The translations under genes were made by a program, and so were the position numbers. From an archaeon (GTDB lineage: Archaea; Thermoproteota; Nitrososphaeria; Nitrososphaerales; UBA183), in the NCBI GenBank assembly GCA_021788415.1, contig JAJYKR010000002.1, positions 62,001 through 126,000 of the forward strand: a DNA stretch of 64,000 nucleotides. Reading direction: 5' to 3'. How positions within the stretch are numbered: position 1 is the first letter of the stretch; every line of letters starts with the position of its first letter. Positions 36,313 to 45,402 of this stretch are shown piece after piece. Under the pieces are notes generated by a model. The model made no database searches. It was not told where the DNA came from and saw nothing but the letters and a program-made list of their open reading frames with translations.

Positions 36313-37752
36313 CTACCTCGCCCCCAGCCTGATGCCGCCGAGCAGCGTCTCGGGGCCCCCGGTCCACACGGGGGCGCCCTGCATGGGGTCCCCTTTGCCG
36401 CAGGTCGCCGCCTCGAACTCCATGTGCTTGCTCCTGGCCTTCACGCTCCCCCACAGCTTGGGGGTGGTGATCTCAAGGACCGGGGCCTTCACCAGCCCTC
36501 TCAGCTCCCCCTGCTCGATCAGGTACGCCTCCAGGGCTACGTATCTCTGGTTCAGCCTCTTGTCGTCGATGTTCCACTCCGTGAACGTCTTGAACAGCAC
36601 GCCATGCCTGACCTCTCTGATGAGCTCCGCGGTGGAGTAGTCGCCGGGCTCCACGAATGTGTTGGACATCCTGATTATCGGCTCCCTGTCGAAGGAGACA
36701 GCCCTCGACGCTCCGTTGCTCTCCCTGCCGAACCGCTCTGCGGTCGCCCTGTCCTGCAGGAACTCGTTGATCACCCCGTCCTTGATGAGAAAGCGTTTCC
36801 TCGCTTTCACCCCTTCGTCGTCCACAGGGACGAACCCGTTGGAGTGCAGCAGAGTCGGGTCGTCGCTCACGTTCGCCTCGTCGCTTCCTATCTTCGTCCC
36901 GATGCTGTCTTCCTTCAGGTATGACTCGCCAGCCTGTGCGCCTTCCCTGCCGAGCACCCTGTCGGCCTCCTGGGGGTGGCCCACTGACTCGTGCGCCGCG
37001 ATCCCAGACAGCTCGGGGCCGAGGACGACGTCTATGACGCCGGTGGGGGGCTTGGCCGATGTCTTCAGGACCTTCCCCATGACCTTGGCTTCGCCCTCGA
37101 CCTTTTCCGCAAGCCCTATCCTCCTGGCCACCTCCAACCCTCCGGTTTCCCCCTGCTGGATGAACCTCTGGGCCGACTCCCCGCCTTCGACGGCGGTGAG
37201 GGACCCTCCGAAGCTCACCCGGGGAACGCGTCCGACGACCCTGGCCCCGTCGCTGTTGACGTAGTATCTCTCCTGCAGCTCGGCAGAGATGTAGAGGAGC
37301 CTCCCCGGGAGCTTGACTCCGGCTCTGCCGTTGGCTATCCTGCTTTCGATCTCCACTAGGACGCCGCGGAGCCACGCCGAGTCCGCGTTCTCGATCTTCC
37401 TCTGTTCCGGGGCGGACCACTTCGCCCTGGCCGCTTTGGACGAGTCGAAGACAACCGGGTGCCTAAGGACAGCGGACGATGCCTTTGCCAGCCTCACCGC
37501 CTTGAGGGCCACTTCGTTCACCGAGCTCGGGCTCATGTCGTTGGTGGCGGCGAAGCCCAGAGCGCCCCTGGCGATGACCCTGACGCCGATGCCGAACCCC
37601 TCAGCGAAGAAAGACGGCTGGGGCTCGCCGTTCTTCAGGCCGAACTCCCTCTCCCAGGTGCTCTGCACCCGCGCTTCGGCATAGGTGGCCCCTGCGTTCC
37701 GGGCCCTGACGACGGCGCCCTCCGCGAGGTCCCTTGCCTGCTGGGTCCCCAT
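36313..37752 (-). CDS. tldD: TldD-family metalloprotease
   Basis: 479 aa. The zinc motif HESVGH (HExxxH) lies near residue 254 within GIAAHESVGHPQEAD, with the downstream NTFVEPGDYS and CGKGDPMQG motifs. In bacteria TldD/TldE processes RiPP leader peptides and CcdA; no RiPP genes are visible here, and the archaeal substrate is unknown. ATG start with a TTTAGAAAC box about 25 nt upstream. First gene of the tldDE operon. Confidence 0.93.
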   Translation of the reverse strand: MGTQQARDLAEGAVVRARNAGATYAEARVQSTWEREFGLKNGEPQPSFFAEGFGIGVRVIARGALGFAATNDMSPSSVNEVALKAVRLAKASSAVLRHPVVFDSSKAARAKWSAPEQRKIENADSAWLRGVLVEIESRIANGRAGVKLPGRLLYISAELQERYYVNSDGARVVGRVPRVSFGGSLTAVEGGESAQRFIQQGETGGLEVARRIGLAEKVEGEAKVMGKVLKTSAKPPTGVIDVVLGPELSGIAAHESVGHPQEADRVLGREGAQAGESYLKEDSIGTKIGSDEANVSDDPTLLHSNGFVPVDDEGVKARKRFLIKDGVINEFLQDRATAERFGRESNGASRAVSFDREPIIRMSNTFVEPGDYSTAELIREVRHGVLFKTFTEWNIDDKRLNQRYVALEAYLIEQGELRGLVKAPVLEITTPKLWGSVKARSKHMEFEAATCGKGDPMQGAPVWTGGPETLLGGIRLGAR

Positions 37753-37807
37753 GGTCAGCCGGAGCCGGGGGACGGGAGTTTCTAAACCTGATTGCGCGTC
37801 GGGTCCG

Positions 37808-39175
37808 CTACCGCGAGAAGGCGATGGGGACCCCCTTTCTGGGGACTTCCAGCCGCCACTCCTTCCCCTTCCTGAATGACTTGAACCTCAGGGGGTGCTC
37901 TGTGTGGACGGGGACCACCTTCTTCGCTCCCACCCTTTCCACCAGAGAACCGACCTCCCGCGAGGGCGCGTGCCCCGAGGCGTGGAGCTGGGCGTAGCTG
38001 AACCCCACGTGCAGGACCCAGTTCTTGATCACCGCCTCCTCCTTCTCACCCTCCTCGTTGAAGGCCTCCGTCGCCGAGTGGATGTACGTCCCCCCACTGT
38101 CCGGCTTGATGTCGATGAGCTCTGGGAAGTCCCATGCCTCCAGGTGCAGGAAGACCTCCTTCTGGCGTTTCCTGACGTCGTGGGCGCTCACCCCGTGGTC
38201 CAGGTAAGGCCTCTCCCACTGGTAGTAGTCCGAGTCGTCGAGGCTCCCCGTCCTCTTCCTTTTGACGTAGACTCCAAAGTCCTTCCCGATCCTCGGCACC
38301 TTCAGGCGCCTGTCAGCCTTCAGCTTCTCGAGGATGATGGCCATCTTCATCGATATCACGAGCCTCCTCCCGGAGTTTTCACATGTGTCGAAAAACGTGT
38401 TGATCCTGTCCACGTCGTTTCCCCGGAATGACGAAAAGACCAGCCCCTTCGTGCCCTTCACCACCCTCCGCGCTTCGTCAAGCACCGCTTTTTCGCTCAT
38501 GTTCGCCCCCGCGACTCCGTGCCCCACCCTGGTCCCCTCGGTCAGGAGCATGTCCGGCTTCGCCTTCTTCGCGGCCTCGACGAAGTCGTCTGTCATGGAC
38601 CCCGCCGGCCCGTGGAATCTGAAGTCCCCGGTGTAGGCCATGGCGCCTTCGCTGGTGTGTATCACGAACCCGTAGGCCCCGGGGATGGAGTGGTCGACGT
38701 GGACCGGGACGAACTCCATGGACCCCACCCTGAACCTGTCCCCCGTCCTGAACTTCCTGATGGGGTGCCCGTCGAGGGGGGACGACCTGGAGTCGCTGTA
38801 CGCTTCATGTATCAGCGACGTCGTCTCGCCGCAGTACACCGGTATCTTGGGGTCGGTGTATCCTATCCTCCCAGTGTGGTCGGAGTGGTAGTGGCTCAGC
38901 ACGATCGCGTCTATCTCAGGGTCCGCATACCTCAGCCGCGTGTTCTGGAGCGCCTTCTCGGAGTAGAGACCCCCTATCTCCGGGAGGAGCCCGAACTCGA
39001 ACAGGTCGCCGGCGCCGTTGACCGTCCTCGGCTGGATCCCGGAGTCGAAATACATCGAGCCGTCCGAGAACCCGGTGCCGAAGTCGAGGAGCACCTTCGT
39101 CCCCCTGTCCTGCAGGAGGAACTTGTTCCCTCCTATCTCGCCCACCCCGCCGAAGCAGCGCACGTTCGGGGGCAA
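37808..39175 (-). CDS. rnj: RNase J-family beta-CASP metallo-beta-lactamase ribonuclease
   Basis: 455 aa. GGVGEIGGNKFLL at the N-terminus, SHYHSDHTGRIG (HxHxDH, about 103), a MAYTGDFRFHGP metal-Asp strand, the beta-CASP domain, and the C-terminal HASGHAPSREV and VPVHTEHP motifs define archaeal RNase J, a 5'-3' exoribonuclease. TTG 39175 lies 21 nt after a TTAATTAGC box, and the family N-terminus starts there; ATG 39208 is an alternative. Confidence 0.9.
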   Translation of the reverse strand: MPPNVRCFGGVGEIGGNKFLLQDRGTKVLLDFGTGFSDGSMYFDSGIQPRTVNGAGDLFEFGLLPEIGGLYSEKALQNTRLRYADPEIDAIVLSHYHSDHTGRIGYTDPKIPVYCGETTSLIHEAYSDSRSSPLDGHPIRKFRTGDRFRVGSMEFVPVHVDHSIPGAYGFVIHTSEGAMAYTGDFRFHGPAGSMTDDFVEAAKKAKPDMLLTEGTRVGHGVAGANMSEKAVLDEARRVVKGTKGLVFSSFRGNDVDRINTFFDTCENSGRRLVISMKMAIILEKLKADRRLKVPRIGKDFGVYVKRKRTGSLDDSDYYQWERPYLDHGVSAHDVRKRQKEVFLHLEAWDFPELIDIKPDSGGTYIHSATEAFNEEGEKEEAVIKNWVLHVGFSYAQLHASGHAPSREVGSLVERVGAKKVVPVHTEHPLRFKSFRKGKEWRLEVPRKGVPIAFSR

Positions 39176-39251
39176 CGCAGAGACCGGGGCCCCTGAGCTA
39201 ATTAACATTCCAAAGAACGAATAAATACGAAGGCGGGCAAACTCGTGAAGG

Positions 39252-39380
39252 TTGCTCTTCTCGCTGCCTTTCCTACAGGCTGACCCTTCCGACACTTTCA
39301 CAGCCATCGCCATCCTCGTCGTGGCGATAGGGCTGGTCGGGCTGGCGATACTGATACTGTTCTCTAAGAAGAAGATCTAG
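39252..39380 (+). CDS. small single-pass membrane protein (42 aa)
   Basis: A TTG at 39252 opens a 42-residue frame: a short polar N-terminus (QADPSDT), one strong transmembrane helix (AIAILVVAIGLVGLAILILF) and a basic KKKI tail. A GAATAAATAC box at about 39218-39227 is 25 nt upstream, and the stop is 6 nt before the HAD-phosphatase ATG. The spacing and typical membrane-anchor architecture support it, but nothing is recognised. Confidence 0.4.
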   Translation: MLFSLPFLQADPSDTFTAIAILVVAIGLVGLAILILFSKKKI

Positions 39381-39386
39381 GCGGCA

Positions 39387-40046
39387 ATGGTCGTCGGAGT
39401 CGTCTTCGACATAGACGGGACCCTGGTCACGTTCCGCTTCGACGTCCGCGGCGCACGGAAGGCCCTCATCGATGAGCTGAGGCGCCAGGGGTACGACACC
39501 GGCGGCCTCGACCTCGGCTCCCCGACGCAGCGCATACTCGACTCGGCGCGGGAGCAGTCCGCGGCCGGGAGGGGCACAGGCTATGACGCCCTCCGCAAGG
39601 CTGTGTTCGCCATCCTCGACGCGTTCGAGGTCGAGAGCTCGGCGACCACCACCATACTGCCGGGGGTCCGCCAGGTTCTCGACTCGCTCCGGTCCCGGGG
39701 GGTGAGGCTCGGCGTGCTCTCGAACAGCGGGAGGAGGTCCGCCCTGGCGGCCCTCGGCAAGGCAGGCCTGTTGGACTGCTTCGAGTTCGTCCTCACCAGG
39801 GACGACACCGAGCTCATGAAGCCTAGGCCCGAGGGGCTGGAGATGGCAGCAGCGAAATTCGGGCTCCCCAAGGGCTCCGTCTTCTACGTTGGGGACAGCG
39901 CCTTCGACGTCCACGCCGCGAAAGCCGCGGGGATCAGGGTCGTCTCTGTCGCCACGGGGAACTACACGGCGGAGAGGCTGAAGTCTGAAGGGGCCGACTA
40001 CACGATCTCGGCCCTCTCGGAGCTCGGCGCGGTCCTGGGCGTCTAA
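39387..40046 (+). CDS. HAD-superfamily phosphatase
   Basis: 219 aa. Motif I is FDIDGTLV, motif II VLSNSG, motif III Lys in MKPRPEG, motif IV YVGDSAFDVHAAK. A helical cap domain of about 60 residues follows motif I, as in phosphoglycolate phosphatase-like enzymes. Substrate unknown. Probably co-transcribed with the preceding 42-aa gene and the GMC gene downstream (18 nt gap). Confidence 0.9.
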   Translation: MVVGVVFDIDGTLVTFRFDVRGARKALIDELRRQGYDTGGLDLGSPTQRILDSAREQSAAGRGTGYDALRKAVFAILDAFEVESSATTTILPGVRQVLDSLRSRGVRLGVLSNSGRRSALAALGKAGLLDCFEFVLTRDDTELMKPRPEGLEMAAAKFGLPKGSVFYVGDSAFDVHAAKAAGIRVVSVATGNYTAERLKSEGADYTISALSELGAVLGV

Positions 40047-40064
40047 TCAAATACCGGGCCGCAG

Positions 40065-42089
40065 ATGCTGATGACGTTGGAGCTAAGCGGGAGCGAACGC
40101 CGGGCGATGGCCGCCCTCTGCGACACCCTGTTCCCCGGCGCTTCCGACGGGTCGGACTTCAACAGGAGGAGCGCCCACGACCTGGGGGTCGACTCCCTGC
40201 TCGCCGAGGCGGTTGAGCACTCGCTCCAGCCGGGCAACGCCAGGGACTTTCGGAGGGTACTATCTGCGGTGGAGAGCCCCCTCTACAACCTCATCCTCAC
40301 GGGACGCCCCGTCAGGTTCACTTCGCTCGGCACGGAGGCTCGGGAGAAGTACCTCGAAGCCTGGCGGGACAGCCCCATCGCGCTCAAGCGTTCCGCATTC
40401 CAGGCCCTCAAGCGCCTCGCGCTCTTCCTCGCCTATGCCTCCATGGGCCCCAACGGGTCCAACCCCAACTGGGACGCCATAGGCTACCCGGGCGCGTCTC
40501 ACGACCGGCCCGTCCCGGTCCCCGAGGAGCTCAGGCTCATCCCCATGGCCGTGGACTCCGATGCGACGGTGAACACCGATGTCGTCATCGTAGGCTCAGG
40601 GGCCGGGGGGAGCGTCATAGCCGACTCGCTCGCGGCTTCGGGCTACGACGTCCTCGTGCTCGAGCAGGGGCCCTACGAGACCGCAGAGACGTTCCAGCAG
40701 AACGAGATGCGGATGATGCAGAAACTTTTCCAGCAGAGCGGTACAGCGGCCACCAGCGACCTCTCCTTCGTCCTGCTGGCGGGAAGGGGGGCGGGAGGCG
40801 GGACCACAGTCAACTGGAACACCTGCCTGAAGCCGCCCACCAGGGTGCTCGCCGAGTGGGAGTCCGAGTTCGGCATCGAGGGGGTCGCGGGCCCCCAGTT
40901 CTCCGCGTTCTTGGACGAAGCGTGGAACGCCATCGGGGTCAACGACGCCGAAAGCCAGCGCAACGCCAACAACGAGGTCCTCTGGGACGGCTGCAAAGCC
41001 CTCGGGTTCAACGAGGGGACGGACTTCCACACCATCTCGCGCAACGCAGTCGGCTGCAGGGAGAGGTGCGATTTCTGCACCTACGGGTGCATCTACTCCG
41101 CGAAGCAGTCTACCGCCCTGACTTACCTCCCCCGGGCGCAGAGGAGGGGAGCGAGGTTCGTCTTCGACGCCAGGGCAGAGCAGGTGGTCATCGAAGGAGG
41201 GGCCGCGAAGGGTGTCGTCGCCACTGTCGGCTCCGAGGGGAGGAGCCACAGGCTGGAAGTGAAAGCCAGGGCTGTGGTGGCCGCCTGCGGCGCCATAGAG
41301 ACCCCGGCGCTGCTGCTCAGGTCAGGAGTGAAGGACAGGAACGTCGGCGCGAATCTCCGTCTCGACCCGACGGTGGCGGTGGGCGGGGTCTTCGACAGGC
41401 CTATCGACCCCTGGAAGGGGCCGCCCCAGACCGTCGCCGTGTGGAAGTTCATCGACCTGGACGGGACGTACCACGGGTTCTGGGTCGAGGCGGCGCCTGC
41501 CCACCCGGGGCTCTTCGCCCTGTCGATCCCGTGGGTCAACGGCAAGCAGCACAAGGACTTCATGCTCCGATACTACAGTCGCTCCTCCGCCTCGATAGTC
41601 CTCCTCCGGGAGAGGAGCTCGGGGAGGGTGACCCTGGACAAAGACGGGTTCGCCAGGGTGTCATACGACCTTGAGCGGGCAGACAGGGAGACCCTCGTAC
41701 GGGGGATGGAGGAGACGGCCAGGATCCTTGCGGCTGCGGGCGCGAGGGGGGTCTGGACGACCCACAACTCTCAGGTGTTCGCCGGGGACGGGGAGAAGCC
41801 GCTCACGGCCGGAGACCTCGATTCCTTCAGCGCTGCCCTCAGGAGGGAGGGGGTGAGGTACAACAGGATGATGCTGTACAGCGCCCATCTCATGGGCTCG
41901 TGCAGGATGAGTGCCGACCCGTCGAAGGGGCCCACTTCGCCCACAGGGGAGCTCCACACCGTCAGGAACCTCTTCGTCGGCGACGCCTGCGTGTTCCCGA
42001 CCACCCCCGCAGTCAACCCGATGATCTCCATAATGGCGATGTCGCGCCGGACCGCAGAGTCCATAAAGCTCTCACTTGGCGGTCGGTGA
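40065..42089 (+). CDS. GMC-family FAD oxidoreductase with N-terminal extra domain
   Basis: 674 aa. A helical N-terminal domain of about 160 residues (gluconate-dehydrogenase-subunit-3-like in look) precedes the FAD-binding GSGAGGSVIADSLAASG motif (about 175). GGGTTVNW, a Cys-rich CRERCDFCTYGCIYSAK segment, and a C-terminal GDACVFPTTPAVNPM segment follow, with a catalytic-His candidate in SAHLMGSCR. The arrangement resembles long-chain alcohol oxidases/dehydrogenases. The likely role is oxidation of an alcohol; the electron acceptor is unknown. Confidence 0.85.
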   Translation: MLMTLELSGSERRAMAALCDTLFPGASDGSDFNRRSAHDLGVDSLLAEAVEHSLQPGNARDFRRVLSAVESPLYNLILTGRPVRFTSLGTEAREKYLEAWRDSPIALKRSAFQALKRLALFLAYASMGPNGSNPNWDAIGYPGASHDRPVPVPEELRLIPMAVDSDATVNTDVVIVGSGAGGSVIADSLAASGYDVLVLEQGPYETAETFQQNEMRMMQKLFQQSGTAATSDLSFVLLAGRGAGGGTTVNWNTCLKPPTRVLAEWESEFGIEGVAGPQFSAFLDEAWNAIGVNDAESQRNANNEVLWDGCKALGFNEGTDFHTISRNAVGCRERCDFCTYGCIYSAKQSTALTYLPRAQRRGARFVFDARAEQVVIEGGAAKGVVATVGSEGRSHRLEVKARAVVAACGAIETPALLLRSGVKDRNVGANLRLDPTVAVGGVFDRPIDPWKGPPQTVAVWKFIDLDGTYHGFWVEAAPAHPGLFALSIPWVNGKQHKDFMLRYYSRSSASIVLLRERSSGRVTLDKDGFARVSYDLERADRETLVRGMEETARILAAAGARGVWTTHNSQVFAGDGEKPLTAGDLDSFSAALRREGVRYNRMMLYSAHLMGSCRMSADPSKGPTSPTGELHTVRNLFVGDACVFPTTPAVNPMISIMAMSRRTAESIKLSLGGR

Positions 42090-42093
42090 CGAG

Positions 42094-42444
42094 ATGGCCA
42101 AGCAAGCCCCGTACTATATCGTAGGCCTGCCCGAGGAGCCGATGGAGGCGACCACGGCGAGGGCGAAGTTCGAGAGGCTCTCCGAGGAGCTGTGCAAGGT
42201 GTACCCCTTCATCGAGGAGATCAGGGCGGTGGTGAAGTCGAAGAAGGCGTCCAAGACCCACGCCAGGTACGAGGTGTCGGTGGAGGTCTACACCCCCCGC
42301 GACAGGCACTCGTTCACAGAGACCGGATACAACATCGCCAAGGTGTTCGACGTGATGGGCCCGAAGATGAAACGGCTCCTCTCTTCGAAGCAGGGACGGG
42401 TCACCTCGACCCACGGGGACAGCCCCCGCAAGGGCTCATCCTAG
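42094..42444 (+). CDS. HPF/S30AE-like ribosome-associated protein
   Basis: 116 aa. A beta-alpha-beta-beta-beta-alpha pattern (YIVGLP, FERLSEELCKVYPFIEEI in part, ARYEVSVEVYTPRDRHSFTETGYNI in part) and a basic C-terminus resemble the ribosome hibernation promoting factor/YfiA fold, though the match is distant. ATG 42094 lies four nt past the GMC stop. It overlaps the 3' end of the M1 peptidase gene by four nt. Confidence 0.55.
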   Translation: MAKQAPYYIVGLPEEPMEATTARAKFERLSEELCKVYPFIEEIRAVVKSKKASKTHARYEVSVEVYTPRDRHSFTETGYNIAKVFDVMGPKMKRLLSSKQGRVTSTHGDSPRKGSS

Positions 42445-44930
42445 GCGCCCTGGGGAGGGCGCTTCCCCTCCACTTTCAGCTGCTCCACTTCTGCCCTGAG
42501 CCTGGCCAGGGACTCGTTCGTCTCCCGGATGGACTCCAGCTGATGATAGAGGTGGAGTGATTTCCTCCTGACAGAGAGCTGGGGGTCGGAGTGCGATGCT
42601 TCCTTCAGGGCGCCCAGCAGCCGCATGTCCTGCAGGGTGCGGATCACGACGTCGACGAGAAACATCCTCACCCTGAACTCCTTGTCGTGCAGCAGCAGCT
42701 CCTTCAGCACCTGGACCTCCTCGTCAAGTATCGTCCCTCTCTCCTTGATCGCCTTCAGCGCCCCGATGCGCTCCCTAGTCGGCCTTCCGTAGCGCAGGGA
42801 CGTCGCGACGATCTCGCTGACCTCGCCGTCCTTCAGCTTCCCCATTGCCGCGAGGCAGGCCTCAGCGAGGGTCTCGTTGACGGTGTGCACCTTCATCGCC
42901 TCCTTCAGATGAGGGAGCGCCCCCTCCGGCCACGCCTTCGACAGGCTGAGGGCGGCTTCGCACCTGACGAAGGGGCTTTCGTCCTCTTGGAGGAGCTTCA
43001 GGAGGGCTTCCACCGCCCGCTTGTCCTTGAAGTGCCCGAGCCCGGCAGCCATCCCCCTCCTCGCCCGCCTGTCCTTCGGCACGCCCGCGCCAAGGAGCGC
43101 TGCGAGCGCCGCCTCGGTCCCTATCTCTCCCAGCGCCTTTGAAGCGCACGCCCTTACGTGCCAGTACTGCTCCTTGGCAGCAGCGTCGGCCAGCCCCCGG
43201 ACAGCCGCCTCCGCCTTCAGCCTCCCAAGTTCCCTGGCTGCCTCGGCCCTGCTGTAGGCGCTCTCACTCCCTGCGAGCTGGCTGAGCAGCAGCGACACGC
43301 TCTTCTCGAACTTCGTCTTCCTCAGGAGCCATCTGTTGGGGTCGAACTCGACTATCGTCGGCTTCTTCGGGAACGAAAATGAAAACGCCTGGTCTGCGCC
43401 TTCTATCGAGACCCTCCTGCTGACCTTCTCTCCACCGAAGTAGAACGTCACCTCGCAGGGGAGTTTGTAGACCGGCGTGCCGTCCTCCGTCCCCTGAGTC
43501 TGCCTGACTCTGATATTCGCTGTCCCCTGCGTGTCGTTCCACTCGTAACTGACTTCGAACTCGGGGTGTCCCGGCTTGTAGAACGACTGTTCGAAGAACT
43601 CCTCCAGCTGCATCCCGCTCGCGGCCTCCATGGCCTTGCGGAAGTCATGGGTGTCGGCGACGGAGAGCGCGTACGCCTTGAGGTATCGCGAAATTCCAGC
43701 GAAGAATGCCTCGTCTCCCACCATGAACCTGAGCTGGTGGAGCATCGAGGCCCCCTTCGGGTACAGATGGCTGTCGAAGAGGTCGTCCGGCCATACGTAG
43801 CACCTCTCCACGATCGGTCTCCGGTACTCCTTCTCCGCCTCTTCGAAGTAGTCTTCGACGCGCAGGTCCAGGTGCCAGACCATCTCGTCGACCCCCCTCG
43901 TCTTTTCGAGATAGAGCTCCTGGAAGTAGGAAGCGAACCCCTCGTTCAGCCAGGCGTGAGGCCAGTCCGCGCAGGTCACGTAGTCACCGAACCACTGGTG
44001 GGCGAGCTCATGCGACACGAGGTCCATCGGCCTCTGGCCGGGGAGGGAGTAGCTGGTCGCGAAGTCTTCCTCTGACGCCGCATCGGGGTAGTAGTTCATC
44101 GCCAGAGTCGTCGCGTTGAGGTTCTCCTCGGCGCCGGCGACGAAGTCCTCCACGGTGGTCTGGTCGTACTTGAGGTACGGGTACTTCACCCCCACCAGGT
44201 CCTCGAAGACCTCGATCATCTTGGGGGTCTCGCCGAAGTATCTGAGGACGTCTTCCCTTTTCGACTCCGGGAAGTTGTAGTTCAGCTTCACGCCGCGGGA
44301 CTCCTGAGTGACGACCCCGAACCTTCCGGCGACGAACGAAGTGAGGTAGCAGGAGTGGGGGATGTCCTCCTTCCAGTGGAAGGTAGCCCTGTCACCGTCG
44401 ACCTTGGTCGAAAACAGCTTCCCGTTCGATATCACCCTGAACTCCTTGGGCACGGTGATAATCAGCTCGCTGGTTGACTTGTCGGCCGGATGGTCGTGGC
44501 AGGGGAACCAGTGCTTGGACTCTTCGGCTTCGGTGTGGGTCCAGGCCTGCGTCTCCTTCTCGGGGTGCTCGGCGTCCGGACCTGGGAAGTATAGTCCCAT
44601 CTTGGGAGAAGCGCTGTACTCGACCCTGACCGAGCGCCTCCCTCCGCCCGGGCCGAGCTTGACCGCGAGCTGGTCGCCGTCGTAGTCGTACTCCGCGGGG
44701 GAGCCGTCCACTCTCACCCCTGCGATGTCGAGCCCAACGGCGTCCAGGCGGGCGACGTCCAATTCCCTCCTGACCGGCTCTATGTCGAGGGTGCACGCTC
44801 CGGCGATCCTCTTCCGTCCGAAGTCTACATCCAGCTCGATCTTCGTGTGGCGGGTGTGAAACTCGAGGGGGGGAGCGTAGTGAGGCCTTGACTCGGGAAG
44901 GCGGAATGACAGGTGGCTCCCAGCCGCCAT
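42441..44930 (-). CDS. M1-family aminopeptidase with C-terminal HEAT-like repeats
   Basis: 829 aa. The zinc site is HELAH (His307, Glu308, His311) with Glu330 in WLNEGFASYF. The usual GAMEN exopeptidase motif reads GAEEN (266-270). After the catalytic part, residues about 560-790 form repeated helical pairs of HEAT type, and the end is a coiled coil (QLESIRETNESLARLRAEVEQL in part). It trims N-terminal residues from peptides. ATG 44930 has a CATTTATG box about 27 nt upstream and also an AGGAGG 10 nt upstream, one of the few Shine-Dalgarno-like sites here. Confidence 0.9.
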   Translation of the reverse strand: MAAGSHLSFRLPESRPHYAPPLEFHTRHTKIELDVDFGRKRIAGACTLDIEPVRRELDVARLDAVGLDIAGVRVDGSPAEYDYDGDQLAVKLGPGGGRRSVRVEYSASPKMGLYFPGPDAEHPEKETQAWTHTEAEESKHWFPCHDHPADKSTSELIITVPKEFRVISNGKLFSTKVDGDRATFHWKEDIPHSCYLTSFVAGRFGVVTQESRGVKLNYNFPESKREDVLRYFGETPKMIEVFEDLVGVKYPYLKYDQTTVEDFVAGAEENLNATTLAMNYYPDAASEEDFATSYSLPGQRPMDLVSHELAHQWFGDYVTCADWPHAWLNEGFASYFQELYLEKTRGVDEMVWHLDLRVEDYFEEAEKEYRRPIVERCYVWPDDLFDSHLYPKGASMLHQLRFMVGDEAFFAGISRYLKAYALSVADTHDFRKAMEAASGMQLEEFFEQSFYKPGHPEFEVSYEWNDTQGTANIRVRQTQGTEDGTPVYKLPCEVTFYFGGEKVSRRVSIEGADQAFSFSFPKKPTIVEFDPNRWLLRKTKFEKSVSLLLSQLAGSESAYSRAEAARELGRLKAEAAVRGLADAAAKEQYWHVRACASKALGEIGTEAALAALLGAGVPKDRRARRGMAAGLGHFKDKRAVEALLKLLQEDESPFVRCEAALSLSKAWPEGALPHLKEAMKVHTVNETLAEACLAAMGKLKDGEVSEIVATSLRYGRPTRERIGALKAIKERGTILDEEVQVLKELLLHDKEFRVRMFLVDVVIRTLQDMRLLGALKEASHSDPQLSVRRKSLHLYHQLESIRETNESLARLRAEVEQLKVEGKRPPQGA

Positions 44931-45009
44931 CGGAACGGTTCCTCCTGCAGGTCATAAATGCTTTCTGACAGTGCAGTGTTGAAATATCCGGCCCCGTCTG
45001 CCGTCGGTC

Positions 45010-45402
45010 GTGAGCGCGCTCACCAGAGCGATCCAGGGGGTCATCCTCTTCTGCACCCTGTTCGGGGTCGCCTTCCTGTACGAGGTCCAGCCGATCCTCC
45101 CGTCCTCCGTCTTCTACACCGTGGCATTCGGGTGGGTCCTGTTCGTGGTTGACAGCGCCCTCACGTTCGTCAGGCCAAGGGTCTCCTACTACCTGGGCCT
45201 GGTCCTCGCAGTCCTGGCACTGGGGGCGACGGTGTCTCAGCCTGCGCACTACTCCCTCATCGCAAGCGGGGACGTCACCGCGACCCTCACGATAGTCATC
45301 GGCTCGGTCTCTGAGGTGGCTCTTATCGTCCTCGTGCTTGCCCACCTCATCTCCGGGCGAAGGACCGACCCCTGGTCGGTGTCAGCGAAGCCCGAAGGCT
45401 AG
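45010..45402 (+). CDS. small polytopic membrane protein
   Basis: 130 aa, four hydrophobic helices (ILFCTLFGVAFLYEV, SVFYTVAFGWVLFVVDSALTF in part, LGLVLAVLALGATV, VSEVALIVLVLAHLI). No family recognised. GTG 45010 follows a GAAATATCC box by about 22 nt. Its 3' end overlaps the stop of the opposite-strand PurD-like gene by four nt. Confidence 0.65.
   Translation: MSALTRAIQGVILFCTLFGVAFLYEVQPILPSSVFYTVAFGWVLFVVDSALTFVRPRVSYYLGLVLAVLALGATVSQPAHYSLIASGDVTATLTIVIGSVSEVALIVLVLAHLISGRRTDPWSVSAKPEG

Noticed and set aside
45010..45402. Second candidate overlapping frame at 44958-45152
   Set aside because: Shadow of the GTG 45010 gene with no membrane pattern of its own.
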